DNA of 64,000 nt, taken from positions 127,111,530-127,175,529 of the forward strand of contig OZ024931.1 of the NCBI GenBank assembly GCA_964017235.1. Direction: 5' to 3'. Both the position numbers and the translations under genes were made by a program. The notes beneath the pieces were generated by a model, which did not search any database, had not been told where the DNA came from, and saw only the letters and a list, made by a program, of their open reading frames with translations. How positions within the stretch are numbered: the stretch's first letter is position 1; each line of letters opens with the position of its first letter. Shown piece after piece: positions 1 through 8,964 of this stretch. The DNA is from Sabellastarte sp. h YS-2021. Its lineage: Eukaryota > Annelida > Polychaeta > Sabellida > Sabellidae.

Positions 1-57
1 TGATTTTCTGACACCTTCCAATCTGAAAGCCTTAAATTTAGGCCAACCCCCCTATTA
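1..57 (+). repeat. Leader block of the 157-bp array, left of the family-A insertion
   Basis: This block (key words ctgacaccttccaatctg and ccttaaatttaggcc) recurs at about 3893-3943, 5552-5610 and 6357-6408, each time leading into the ~157-bp repeats. Here it stops at 57/58 and resumes at 3332, which marks the insertion point of the element between. Confidence 0.8.
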
Positions 58-58
58 T

Positions 59-87
59 TATATCCCCAGACGAAAGTCGGGGATATA
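59..87 (+). repeat. 5' terminal hairpin of family A copy 1
   Basis: Arms TATATCCCC (59-67) and GGGGATATA (79-87) pair over 9 bp. Inside them GAC and GTC add 3 bp around a GAAA loop, with one unpaired A. The tip sequence 60-70 is complementary to 3295-3305 near the 3' end. Confidence 0.8.
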
Positions 88-105
88 TTGGATTCAGGTC
101 CGTCG

Positions 106-119
106 CGCCGCCGCCGCCG
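106..119 (+). repeat. GCC trinucleotide run near the 5' end of family A
   Basis: Four GCC units follow a CGTCGC stretch about 18 bases after the hairpin. Copy 2 has one more unit (8893-8909), so the run varies in length between copies. Family B has a matching run at the same relative place. Confidence 0.8.
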
Positions 120-189
120 TAGAAATTTCCTTGTGGACGCGATAACTCAAAAACAAATTAATATTTTTTTTTCAAACTTGGTACACATG

Positions 190-2090
190 TTAAGGGTGCC
201 CAAAGGAAGATCCCTATTTTAAGGTGACCTTAAACTCCCAGTAAAAAAGAACTTATGGCCACCTTAAGGTCAGAAATTGGACTTTTGGCCACTTAGAGCC
301 CTGTAGGTCACAAACTATGATGCTCAGCTGGCTGAAATTTTACCTGACAACACATTAATATGTTCTTAGTACATGTGCCGAAAATCACGACTTTAAGTTG
401 AGGAGAAAATTGTGTTTGAGGCCCATAAATACCCCCACTTAGGGATTTTTTGCTATACTTTTCACATATTTTGCCCTATAATTTGGAAGTGGCAATTCTG
501 ATGAGTCTCAAACTGCGCCAGGTATAACTTTGATATGTAATCCTTGTCTGTAGAAAATTTTAGGGCTGTAGGTTTACCCAAAGGGGTCGACTTAAGGTCT
601 CAAAAGTGCCCAATTTATGCACTTTTTGCCACTTTCAAGCACTGTAGCTTTCAAACTATGTCTCTCATCTAAGTTAAATATCATCTGGGAATATATCTAT
701 GTGTTTTCTTATATGTGCCCCAACATTTAGGCCTTTAATAGACAGTTAACCTGTGTATCAGGACCATAAACACCCACCCGAGTGACCCTTATAAGACATT
801 TTTCACATCTTTTTCCCTGTAACTTGGAAATGGTAAGTCTGAGAAGTTTCAAACTGTATTAGATATATATTCTGTGTGTAATCTTGGTATGTAACAGATT
901 TTAAGTCTGAAGCTTTAATTTTGAAGGTCAAATTGAGGTCTCTAAAAGGCTCCCAAAGACCCAATATTTGGACTTTTTGCTACTTTTAAGCCCTGTGACT
1001 GTCAAACTATGTGACTGATAGAGCTCAAATCCTATCTGGGAAGATATTAGTATGTTATTTTTATATGTGCCAAAAATTAAGGCTTTAAGAAGACATTTAA
1101 CCTGTGTATGAGGACCATAAATCCCCACCCGAGTGGCCATTTTTAGACATTTTTCACATATTTTTCCCTGTAACTTGGAAATGGTAAGTCTAAGAAGTTT
1201 CAAACTGTATTAGATGCATATTCTATGTGTAATCTTAGTATGTGACAAATTTTAAGTCTGAAGCTTTAATTTGAAGGCCACATTTAGGTCTCTAGAAGGC
1301 CCCATAAAGACCCAGTATTTGGACTTTTTGCCAATTTTAAGGCCTGTGACTGTTAAACTATGTGACTGATAGAGCTGAAATCTCATCTGGGAATACATTA
1401 TTATGTTCTTTTTACATGTGCGAAAAATCAAGGCTTCAAGTAGAAATTTAACCTGTGTATGAGGTCCTTAAACACCCACCTGAGTGACCCTTTTAAGACA
1501 TCTTTCACATATTTTGCTCTGTAACTTGGAAATGGTAAGTCTGAGAAGTTTCAAACTTTATTAGATACATATTCTATGTGTAATCTTAGTATGTAACAAA
1601 TTTTAAGTCTGAAGCTGTAATTTGAAAGGCACATCGAGATCTCTAAAAGGCCCACAGAGACCCAATATTTGGACTTTTTACCACCTTTAAGCCCTGTGAC
1701 TGTTAAACTATGTGATTGATGGAGCTGAAATCCCATCTGGGAATGCATTATTATGTCCTTTTTACATATGCCGAAAATCAAGGTTTTTAGTAGACATTTA
1801 ACCTGTGTATGAGCACCATACACACTCGCCCAAGTGCCTTTTTTGACATTTTTTCCGTATTTTGCCCTGTTATTTGGAAATGCTTAGTGTGACAAGTCTT
1901 AAACTGTATTATATATAATTTTTGTTTGTTATGTATGTCCCCCAAAAAGTTTCAGATCTGTAGTTTAATTGCTAAGGTCTCTTTAACAATTGCAAAATGC
2001 CCACAGAAACCCAATTTATGGACATTATGCCACTTTAAAGCCCAGTAACTGTCAAACTATGTGGCTTATAAAGCTGAAATCTTTGAATTT
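190..2090 (+). repeat. Six diverged ~350-bp tandem repeats inside family A copy 1
   Basis: The word (c/t)aaactatg recurs at 311, 652, 1003, 1354, 1704 and 2053, a spacing of 341-351 bp. Around it recur ggactttttgccac, cctgtgtatgaggacc, cacccacc and taacttggaaatgg. The first and last units are the most diverged. Short reverse-strand reading frames here (for example 928-1203 and 1551-1823) translate the same repeat and are not genes. Confidence 0.85.
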
Positions 2091-2865
2091 TTAAAAGGAA
2101 ATGCCTGTCTATTTAAATTTTGAATATTAATAATGTTATGGCTATCTTAGTCTTTTAAGAACTTATTTTTGTGTGTTATACCTCTGCTTGCTGAGTTTTT
2201 AACTTTTTAAAATGAAACTGGTTAAACATATTCAAGTAGACAAAATGGACACTTTAAGTGAGCTTTAAGTCCCAATATTAATGAAATTATATCCTTATGT
2301 AGTAAAACTAGGGGATTTTTAACCCTCAACTAGCCCAGTTTTATTCAACTTGCCTCAGTTAATTTTGACACAGCTCCTACAGTTATGAACTCATTTCAGT
2401 TGATAATCACATACTTAAAATTCTCAATTCTTTTTGTATTTGAGTACCCCTTTTATATAGATTGTTTGTTTACCATTTATGCTGTAGCAGTCCATCTCTT
2501 TGTAGTCCCAACCCACATCCCCCACCCGGATTCCCCCCACCCACCTCTGGGACCTCCAGCTATATTGAGTGACACTAAATAAACAAAGGTATTTAATGAT
2601 ATCAGATGAGAAACAAAGAACTCAATGGGGTTGCAGATCTTGTGTAATAGTGAGAGAGGTGTGGAGAAGGGGAGAGGGGTGGGGGTGGGAGATGGTGGGC
2701 TTCATTACATATAACACAAAGGGGAGTCAGAACTGAGATTGTATCACATATTTAGGTTGCATATATATGGACCACATATATAGGTATAGAGGAAATGAAT
2801 AACTGAAAACAATTTGCAAATTCTAAAAATAATATAATAAAATAATAATATAAATAATTTTTTTT
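2091..2865. other. Non-repetitive interior of family A copy 1
   Basis: AT-rich DNA with no reading frame I can support. It holds a C-rich stretch at about 2507-2546 with five or more C runs (G-quadruplex potential on the minus strand) and, 120 bp later, the G-rich tract at 2669-2689. Confidence 0.6.
2669..2689 (+). other. Potential G-quadruplex motif
   Basis: Four G runs (GGGG, GGGG, GGGGG, GGG) are separated by AGA, T and T, matching the G3+N1-7 pattern with very short loops. It is kept in copy 2 at 11468-11488. A function is not shown. Confidence 0.6.
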
Positions 2866-3135
2866 TAAATAATATTTTAGTTGTGAACAAACATAGAAAC
2901 AGATATGCGCTTTTGGGATTATGAATTTTAGAATGGACATTGAATCATCAATCATTTAAATACTTTGAAGGAAGATTGAAAAGTATGATGAGTTGAGTTA
3001 AAAATAATATTTTATTTGTCAACAAATATAGAAACAGATATGCTCTTTTGGGATTATTATTTTAGAATGGACATTCAATCATCAATCATTTAAATACTTT
3101 GAAAATAGGTTTAGAGTTATCATTGCAGGAAGATT
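2866..3135 (+). repeat. 135-bp direct duplication near the 3' end of family A copy 1
   Basis: Two adjacent versions begin aataatatttta and contain gaaacagatatg (2896 and 3031), gaatggacatt and atcaatcatttaaatac, about 135 bp apart. Both halves are also in copy 2 (about 11665-11935), so the duplication predates the spread of the element. Confidence 0.75.
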
Positions 3136-3294
3136 GAAAATATAATTTGAGTTATGTATTCGGCGTCTGGGGATACACCATCTTCCTTGGGAAGATATAA
3201 ACAGAGTAGATTGATGTGCTGAAGTTCATATAATAATGGGTAATTATGTTTTACAAAATTCCCGATCAAAACCTGTGGCGTGAGTGATGACCTA

Positions 3295-3331
3295 TCTGGG
3301 GATATGTTGGCGCCGAGTTGGCCCAATCTAG
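3295..3331 (+). repeat. 3' terminus of family A copy 1
   Basis: TCTGGGGATAT (3295-3305) is the exact complement of the 5' tip 60-70. A hairpin follows: TTGG, bulged C, GCC (3307-3314), loop GAGTT, then GGC CCAA (3320-3326). After one T comes CTAG (3328-3331), then host T. Classical Helitron hairpins sit slightly farther from the end. Confidence 0.75.
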
Positions 3332-3332
3332 T

Positions 3333-4788
3333 CTTCTTAGGTATTGCATTTAGAGCTATAAAATGTACTGGGCGGTAATAGGAAACCATATGTGGAGAGT
3401 CTAAATAGCCGGTCAGTTTTACCCCATGGCCCCCCTTACGGGTCAAACTGGGGTCATGAAATAGCTAATTTTGAGTTTTTGCCTTATATCTCCTTTATTG
3501 TTGCTTTTATAGCTTCAGAATGTATTAAGAGGTATTGGGAAAGCATATATGGAGAGTCTAAATAGCCGGTCAGTTTTACCCCCCGACCCCCCCTAATGGG
3601 TCAAACTGGGGTCATAAAATAGCCGATTTTGAGTTTTTGCCTTTATCTCCTTTATTGTTGCTTTTATAGCTTCAGAATATATTAAGAGGTATTGGGAAAG
3701 CATATGTGGAGAGTCTAAATAGCCGGTCAGTTTTACCCCCTGGCCCCCCCTTATGGGTCAGACTGGGGTCATAAAATAGTTGATTTTGAGTTTTTGCCTT
3801 ATATCTCCTTTATTGTTGCTTTTATAGCTTCAGAATGTATTAAGAGGTCTTGGGAAAGCATATATGGAGAGTCTAAATAGCTGGTCAGTTTTTCTGACAC
3901 CTTCCAATCTGAAAGCCTTAAATTTAGGCCAACCCCCCTATTATCTTCTGAAGTATTGCATTTAGAGCTATAAAATGTATTGGGAGGTAATAGGAAACCA
4001 TATGTGGAGAGTCTAAATAGCCGGTCAGTTTTACCCCACGGCCCCCCCTTATGGGTCAAACTGGGGTCATAAAATAGCTGATTTTGAGTTTTTGCCTTAT
4101 ATCTCTCTTATTGTTGCTTTTATAGCTTCAGAATGTATTAAGAGGTATTGGGAAAGCTTATATGGAGAGTCTAAATAGCCGGTCAGTTTTACCCCCCGAC
4201 CCCCCTTATGGGTCAAACTGGGGTCATAAAATAGCCGATTTTGAGTTTTTGCCTTTATCTCCTTTATTGTTGCTTTTATAGCTTCAGAATATATTAAGAG
4301 GTATTGGGAAAGCATATGTGGAGAGTCTAAATAGCCGGTCAGTTTTACCCCCCGACCCCCCCTTATGGACCAAACTGGGGTCATAGATAGCTGCTTTGGA
4401 GTTTTTGCCTTATATCTCCTTTATTGTTGCTTTTATAGCTTCAGAATGTATTAAGAGGTATTGGGAAAACATATGTGGAGAATCTAAATAGCCAGTCAGT
4501 TTTATCCCCCGACCCCCCTTTATGGGTCAAACTGGGGTCATAAAATAGTTGCTTTGGAGTTTTGCCTTATATCTCCTTTATTGTTGCTTTTAGACCTTCA
4601 GAATGTATTAAGAGATATTGGGAAAGCATATGTGGAGAGTCTAAATAGCCGGTCAGTTTTACCCCCCGACCCTCCCATATGGGCCAAACTGGGGTCATAA
4701 ATAGCTGCTTTGGAGTTTTTGCCTTATATCTCCATTATTGTTGCTTTTATAGCTTCAGAATGTATTAAGAGGTATTGGGAAAGCATAC
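3333..4788 (+). repeat. ~157-bp tandem repeat array 1 (about nine units)
   Basis: The word ccggtcag (or a one-base variant) recurs at 3409, 3566, 3722, 3881, 4019, 4179, 4335, 4492 and 4649, mostly 156-160 bp apart. Each unit has a C run of variable length, gggtcaaactggggtcat, gttgcttttatagcttcagaatgtatt and gtggagagtctaaatag. The 3881 unit is short (139 bp) because the leader block restarts inside it. A ~160-bp repeat inside a mobile element recalls bivalve pearl/cvA elements and the BIV160 satellite; the homology is not tested. Confidence 0.85.
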
Positions 4789-4855
4789 GGTGCAGCTTTG
4801 TGCATTCTTAGCTTTACAGCATGCTTATTAAAACCACAAAGCATTTTAAACTTTA

Positions 4856-4894
4856 AGGGACGCTTTGCTTTTGTTAGCAAAAGCATTCCTCTAG
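4856..4894 (+). repeat. 3' terminus of family B copy 1
   Basis: AGGGACGCTT (4856-4865) complements the family B 5' tip at 5197-5206. The hairpin TGCTTTTG / CAAAAGCA (4866-4873 and 4878-4885) with loop TTAG is perfect. Five bases later the element ends in CTAG (4891-4894) next to T, which is the classical Helitron 3' spacing. The ~110 bp from 4788 onward match 7493-7600. Confidence 0.75.
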
Positions 4895-5194
4895 TTATTA
4901 CAGTTTTATAAGAACCACATATAACTTACAGAGATGAAAAAAACAAGGTCTATCTGAAGAATAAATCTCATTGTGGGGATGAATGTCTCATAATCAAAAC
5001 AAATCTCAGTTTTGGTAGTGGTATTTAGTTTTATGTTTAGATATGATTAATACGTAAATACAAATGGTGAAAATGTGTACCTTTTCCCTTTCCACCCCCA
5101 AAATAATAAGTGTGGATTTTTCATATTTCAATCTGCATAACTGCATTTTGAATTCATCTTACAGATAAATATTCCTCTCTTTGTATAATGATAA
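4895..5194. other. Spacer between the two family B copies
   Basis: 300 bp of AT-rich DNA without a gene, repeat or RNA structure that I can recognise. It ends at the host A that precedes copy 2. Confidence 0.5.
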
Positions 5195-5195
5195 T

Positions 5196-5219
5196 TAAGC
5201 GTCCCTGAAAGGGCGCTTA
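5196..5219 (+). repeat. 5' terminal hairpin of family B copy 2
   Basis: TAAGCG (5196-5201) pairs with CGCTTA (5214-5219), and CCCT (5203-5206) with AGGG (5210-5213) around a GAA loop, with T5202 bulged. The shape resembles the family A hairpin although the sequence is unrelated. Confidence 0.75.
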
Positions 5220-5241
5220 TTTGTTTTTGCCTCAGTTTCCT

Positions 5242-5262
5242 CGCCACCGCCGCCGCCGCCGC
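5242..5262 (+). repeat. GCC run near the 5' end of family B
   Basis: GCCACC followed by GCC units, about 22 bases after the hairpin, in the same relative place as the GCC run of family A. Confidence 0.75.
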
Positions 5263-5551
5263 ATTATGGTCTCCCTTGAGTATCTCCCTTATTATTAGAA
5301 GGTTTCAAACCATATTTGGCAGTTATATACCTTAGGCATTGGAAAATGTTTCTGCATGCTTAAATTTGACCTTTGACCTTTATGAAGGTCACATGATCAA
5401 AAACAATTTTTTTAAGTACACCCCCCCCGTCATTGCAGTTCAGGAAAAACTACTTGCTACACAGCCTTATAATTTGACACACCTGTTCATACTATCGAAA
5501 ACGCGAGCTGGTTAGATTTTGGGAGCAATCCCTTGAAAAATGTCTCATTTA
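5263..5551. other. Unique 5' part of family B copy 2
   Basis: No gene seen. It contains a tandem tgacctttgacctt stretch at about 5368-5385 (nuclear-receptor half-site-like words, probably chance) and a C9 run near 5422. Confidence 0.5.
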
Positions 5552-7262
5552 TGGGTGATTTCCTCACACCTTCCAATCTGAGAGCCTTAAATTTAGGTCA
5601 ATCCCCCTATTGTCTTCTTAAGTATTGCATTTAGAGCCATAAAATGTATTGGGAGGTAATAGGAAACCATATGTGGAGAGTCTAAATAGCCGGTCACTTT
5701 TACCCCCCGACCCCCCCCCCCCCTTATGGGTCAAACTGGGGTAATAAAATAGCTCATTTTGAGTTTTTGCCTTATATCTCCTTTATTGTTGCTTTTATAG
5801 CTTTAGAATGTATTAAGAGGTATTGGGAAAGCATATGTGGAGAGTCTAAATAGCCAGTCAGTTTTACCCCCCGACCCCCTCTTATGGGTCAAACTGGGGT
5901 CATAAAATAGCTTATCTTGAGTTTTTGCCTTATATCTCCTTTATTGTTGCTTTTATAGCTTCAGAATGTATTAAGAGGTATTGGGAAAGCATATGTGCAG
6001 AGTCTAAATAGCCGGTCTGTTTTACCCCCCGACCCCCCCCTTATGGGTCAAACTGGGGTCATAAAATAGCTGATTTTGAGTTTTTGCCTTATATCTTCTT
6101 TATTGTTGCTTTTAGACCTTCAAAATGTATTAAGAGGTATTGGGAAAGCATATGTGGATAGTCTAAAAAGCCGGTCAGTTTTATCCCTGATCCCCCTTAT
6201 GGGTCAAACTGGGGTTGTCAAATAGCTGATTTGGAGTTTGCATAGGTCATTACAGTTTTTGCCTTATATCTCCTTTATTGTTGCTTTTATAGCTTCAGAA
6301 TGTATTAAGAGGTATTGGGAAAGCATATGTGGAGAGTCTAAATAGCCGGTCAGTTTTTCTGACACCTTCCAATCTGAAAGCCTTAAATTTAGGCCAACCC
6401 CCCTATTATCTTCTTAAGTATTGCATTTAGAGCTATAAAATGTATTGGGAGGTAATAGGAAACCATATGTGGAGAGTCTAAATAGCCGGTCAGTTTTACC
6501 CCACGGCCCCCCCTTATGGGTCAAACTGGGGTCATAAAATAGCTGATTTTGAGTTTTTGCCTTATATCTCTCTTATTGTTGCTTTTATAGCTTCAGAATG
6601 TATTAAGAGGTATTGGGAAAGCATATGTGGAGAGTCTAAATAGCCAGTCAGTTTTACCCCCCGACCCCCCCCCCCTTATAGGCTAAACTGGGGTCATAAA
6701 TAGCTGCTTTGGAGTTTTTGCCTTATATCTCCTTTATCGTTGCTCTTATAGCTTCAGAATGTATTAAGAGGTATTGGGAAAACATATGTGGAGAATCTAA
6801 ATAGCTGGTCATTTTATCCCCTGATCCCCCCCCCCCATGGGTCAAACTGGCGTCATAAAATAGCTGATTTCGAGTTTCTGTCTTATATCGCCTTCAATGT
6901 TGCTTTTATAGATTGAGAATGTATTAAGAAGTATTGGGAAAGCATATGTGGAGAGTCTAAGTAGCGGGTCAGTTTTACCACTCGACCCCCCCCCCCCTTA
7001 TGGGTCAAGCTGGGGTAAAAATAGCTGTTTTGGAGTTTTTACCTGATATCTCCTTCATTGTTGCTATTATAGCTTCGGAATGTATTAAGAGGTATTGGGA
7101 AACCATATGTGGACAGTCTAAATAGCCGGTTAGTTTTACCTCCTGACCCCCTTGTATGGGTCAAACTGGGGTCATGAAATAGCTTTTGCCTTTATTGTTG
7201 CTTTTATGCTTTCACAATGTATTAAAACCTATTGCAAAACCCTGTGGACAATCTAAATAGCA
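5552..7262 (+). repeat. ~157-bp tandem repeat array 2 (about eleven units)
   Basis: The array opens with the leader block. The ccggtc word or variants recur at 5690, 5853, 6012, 6171, 6346, 6486, 6643, 6805, 6964 and 7126. As in array 1, one unit (6346-6486, 140 bp) holds a second leader block. Units from 6805 on are more diverged. C runs reach 14-15 bases. The last unit fades out near 7262. Confidence 0.85.
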
Positions 7263-7561
7263 ATACATACTTGCACACATGATTATATATGAAGTTATCA
7301 ATACTCGTTACTGAAATGCTTTGTAGCATTTACACAAAATTTACTAAAGTTACATCCAATGTTGTACATCCAATGTACAACACTTTCTCCAGCTTGTCTA
7401 TGTCTACAACCCTTGTTTATGTTAATTAATGAAGACCTTTGTAGGATTTTCCTTGTCATGATATCACTAAGGGTGTTGGTTTATGTAAGAGTACGGTACA
7501 GCTTTGTCCATTCTTAGCTTTACAGCATGCTTATTAAAACCACAAGGCATTTTAAACTCTC

Positions 7562-7600
7562 AGGGACGCTTCGCTTTTGTTAGCAAAAGCATTCATCTAG
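7562..7600 (+). repeat. 3' terminus of family B copy 2
   Basis: AGGGACGCTT (7562-7571), hairpin GCTTTTG / CAAAAGC (7573-7579 and 7584-7590), six bases, CTAG (7597-7600), then host T. It differs from copy 1 by a few substitutions. Confidence 0.75.
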
Positions 7601-8557
7601 TTACCACTTGTATCAGTCAGGTTTTTAATTTGTATGCATGTTTTTATGGTGTGTGGATAATGTCAAGTTATGGACCATGTACTGATTGTTGTATCTTATG
7701 AACACACACGCCACTAATATTAAACATTTTTGTTTTGGACAAAGTTACAAAATGTAAAGAATACTGCAGATACAGTAATGTGTAAAGCTAGGTAAACTTT
7801 TTGTCTATGATTTGCAATTATTGGATCATATTACTGTTTTGACTGGTTTTCAAAAATGTCTAATGTTAATGTCAAGGGTTGAACATGGGTTTAATAAACC
7901 AATACTTCATACTGGATCAATTAGTGAGTCATAAGAATTGAGTTTCATAAATGAACATAGATAAAAAACTTTAGTTTGGACAATGTAGCGGGTTAGTTTT
8001 TTAACAAAATTTTTATTGCAATTATATCTTTTATATTTATGATTTAATTGTTCACAATAAAACGTTATGGAAACTGTATTGGTTTGATTTTAATAACAGA
8101 GCAGTGTCAGCTCCAAAGTGTGGTCATCATTCAGCCTTCGGGTAAAGTATTGGAATTTATAGTACCAACTTTTATACACAGATTGTCTTCACCGCCAGAG
8201 GCTGTTCTGGAACTCATAATAAATAACAGAAAGCATCCTTGGCCTTATGTTTTGAGAAATCTTTGTAATTTATGACCTGCCTTTATGATATGGAAGCATT
8301 TTAAACTTCTTAAGACCTGTAAACTTGTAATTATGATTTCCCAAATAGCCCCCAAGTTCCTGAGGAATCATTTGTATAAATGAGGGGTCCAACACAGGGC
8401 TAATCCAAACACAAGTTGATACATGAATTTGGCAACACATCTTTGCCATACAAACATGCCACTTTTAGGCCTTAGGTAGTGGGAGACAAATACAGAATGG
8501 ACGGAAGATTGACAATGGTGCCAACACATTAAGATTGATTTTAGTAGCAAAATTCCA
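7601..8557. other. AT-rich interval without a recognised gene
   Basis: Probably old host DNA between two mobile elements. The longest reading frame (8048-8275, 75 codons) has no motif I recognise and no convincing splice context. Confidence 0.5.
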
Positions 8558-8751
8558 TTTTATTGCGTTAATACATCCTATCCAATGGACAATTGCTAAT
8601 CCGTTCGGCGCAGACCGGCCCGCCAAACACCAGAAAAAGACGTCCTGTGTTTCCACCGGCTGGCCGGTCCCAGTACTGTGCATTCGCCAGGTGGCGCATG
8701 GTATTTACTTCCTGTCTAGACAACATGACGTCATAGCATCTTTTTCGTTTG
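8558..8751 (+). repeat. Left inverted terminal repeat of DIRS A
   Basis: It is the reverse complement of 14438-14606 apart from scattered mismatches (for example catgacgtcatagc against gctatggcatcatg). The outer 40 bp (8558-8597) match the reverse complement of 14288-14327 exactly. Apparent reading frames on both strands here are products of the repeat. Confidence 0.85.
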
Positions 8752-8845
8752 GCGCGTGTACTGTGCAGACGTGTTTTGAACATCTCCAGAGTTTTTAAAG
8801 AAAAGTGTGCTTTATGACGGATTTTCAACCTTAATTGCAAATAAT

Positions 8846-8874
8846 TATATCCCCAGATGAAAGTCGGGGATATA
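8846..8874 (+). repeat. 5' terminal hairpin of family A copy 2
   Basis: Arms 8846-8854 and 8866-8874 pair perfectly. One C-to-T change at 8858 turns an inner C-G pair into a T-G wobble. Confidence 0.8.
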
Positions 8875-8964
8875 TTGGATTCAGGTCCGTCGCGCCGCCG
8901 CCGCCGCCGTAGAAATTTCCTTGTGGACGTGATAACTCAAAAATAAATTAATATTTTTTTTTCA

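Larger units (their letters stand above)
58..3331 (+). mobile_element. Helitron-like element family A, copy 1 (non-autonomous)
   Basis: The boundaries come from two comparisons. The second copy at 8845-12130 is about 98-99% identical by eye and stops at the same bases. Undisrupted target sites at 3943/3944 and 6408/6409 show host sequence ctatta|tcttct without the insert. There is no target-site duplication and the insert lies between A and T, as Helitrons do. It ends in CTAG after a short hairpin. The 5' end begins TTATATCCCC rather than the canonical TC, so Helitron-like or Helentron-like is safer than Helitron. The one-base T ambiguity also allows 59-3332. Order: 5' hairpin, GCC run, six ~350-bp repeats, ~750 bp unique DNA, G-rich tract, 135-bp duplication, 3' hairpin. 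No helicase or Rep reading frame is present. Relative to copy 2 it lacks 10 bp near position 610. Confidence 0.75.
1..4894 (+). mobile_element. Helitron-like element family B, copy 1 (5' part missing, interrupted)
   Basis: The 3' end is clear: a perfect 8-bp hairpin, five bases, then CTAG followed by a host T. The body is an array of ~157-bp repeats preceded by the same leader block (1-57) that precedes the array in copy 2 (5556 onward). The 5' terminal hairpin seen in copy 2 at 5195 would lie left of the window. A 3.27-kb family-A element (58-3331) sits inside the leader block. There is no protein-coding capacity, so it is non-autonomous. Assigning everything from 1 to 4894 to one element is inference from its match to copy 2; an alternative is a plain satellite array that captured the 3' terminus. 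Confidence 0.65.
5195..7600 (+). mobile_element. Helitron-like element family B, copy 2 (complete, 2.4 kb, non-autonomous)
   Basis: It starts after a host A with a terminal hairpin, has a GCC run, about 290 bp of unique DNA, a leader block, about eleven ~157-bp repeats and a 3' hairpin ending in CTAG before a host T. The 5' tip AAGCGTCCCT (5197-5206) is complementary to 7562-7571, just before the 3' hairpin. No coding capacity. The plan (terminal hairpins, central tandem repeats, short complementary ends) resembles DINE-1/HINE-type Helentron derivatives and bivalve pearl elements. The boundaries follow from structure plus the shared 3' end of copy 1; no empty site was found. Confidence 0.68.

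Noticed and set aside
928-1823. Minus-strand frames of 90-91 codons inside family A (also at 9727)
   Set aside because: They translate the ~350-bp tandem repeat; related words appear because units are related. No conserved motif.
3120-4384. Minus-strand frames over the 157-bp repeats
   Set aside because: Their proteins are repeats of the satellite unit (GYLDSPHM-type words) and end at unit indels.
5368-5385. Nuclear receptor response element (tgacctttgacctt)
   Set aside because: A short match to a common half-site in non-coding element DNA, with no gene nearby.
8048-8275. Possible 75-codon gene or exon
   Set aside because: No family recognised, no clear splice sites or neighbours; length is compatible with chance.
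8368-8840. Overlapping frames on both strands near the DIRS A left end
   Set aside because: They lie largely in the inverted terminal repeat, whose inverted copy at 14438-14620 explains the open frames.
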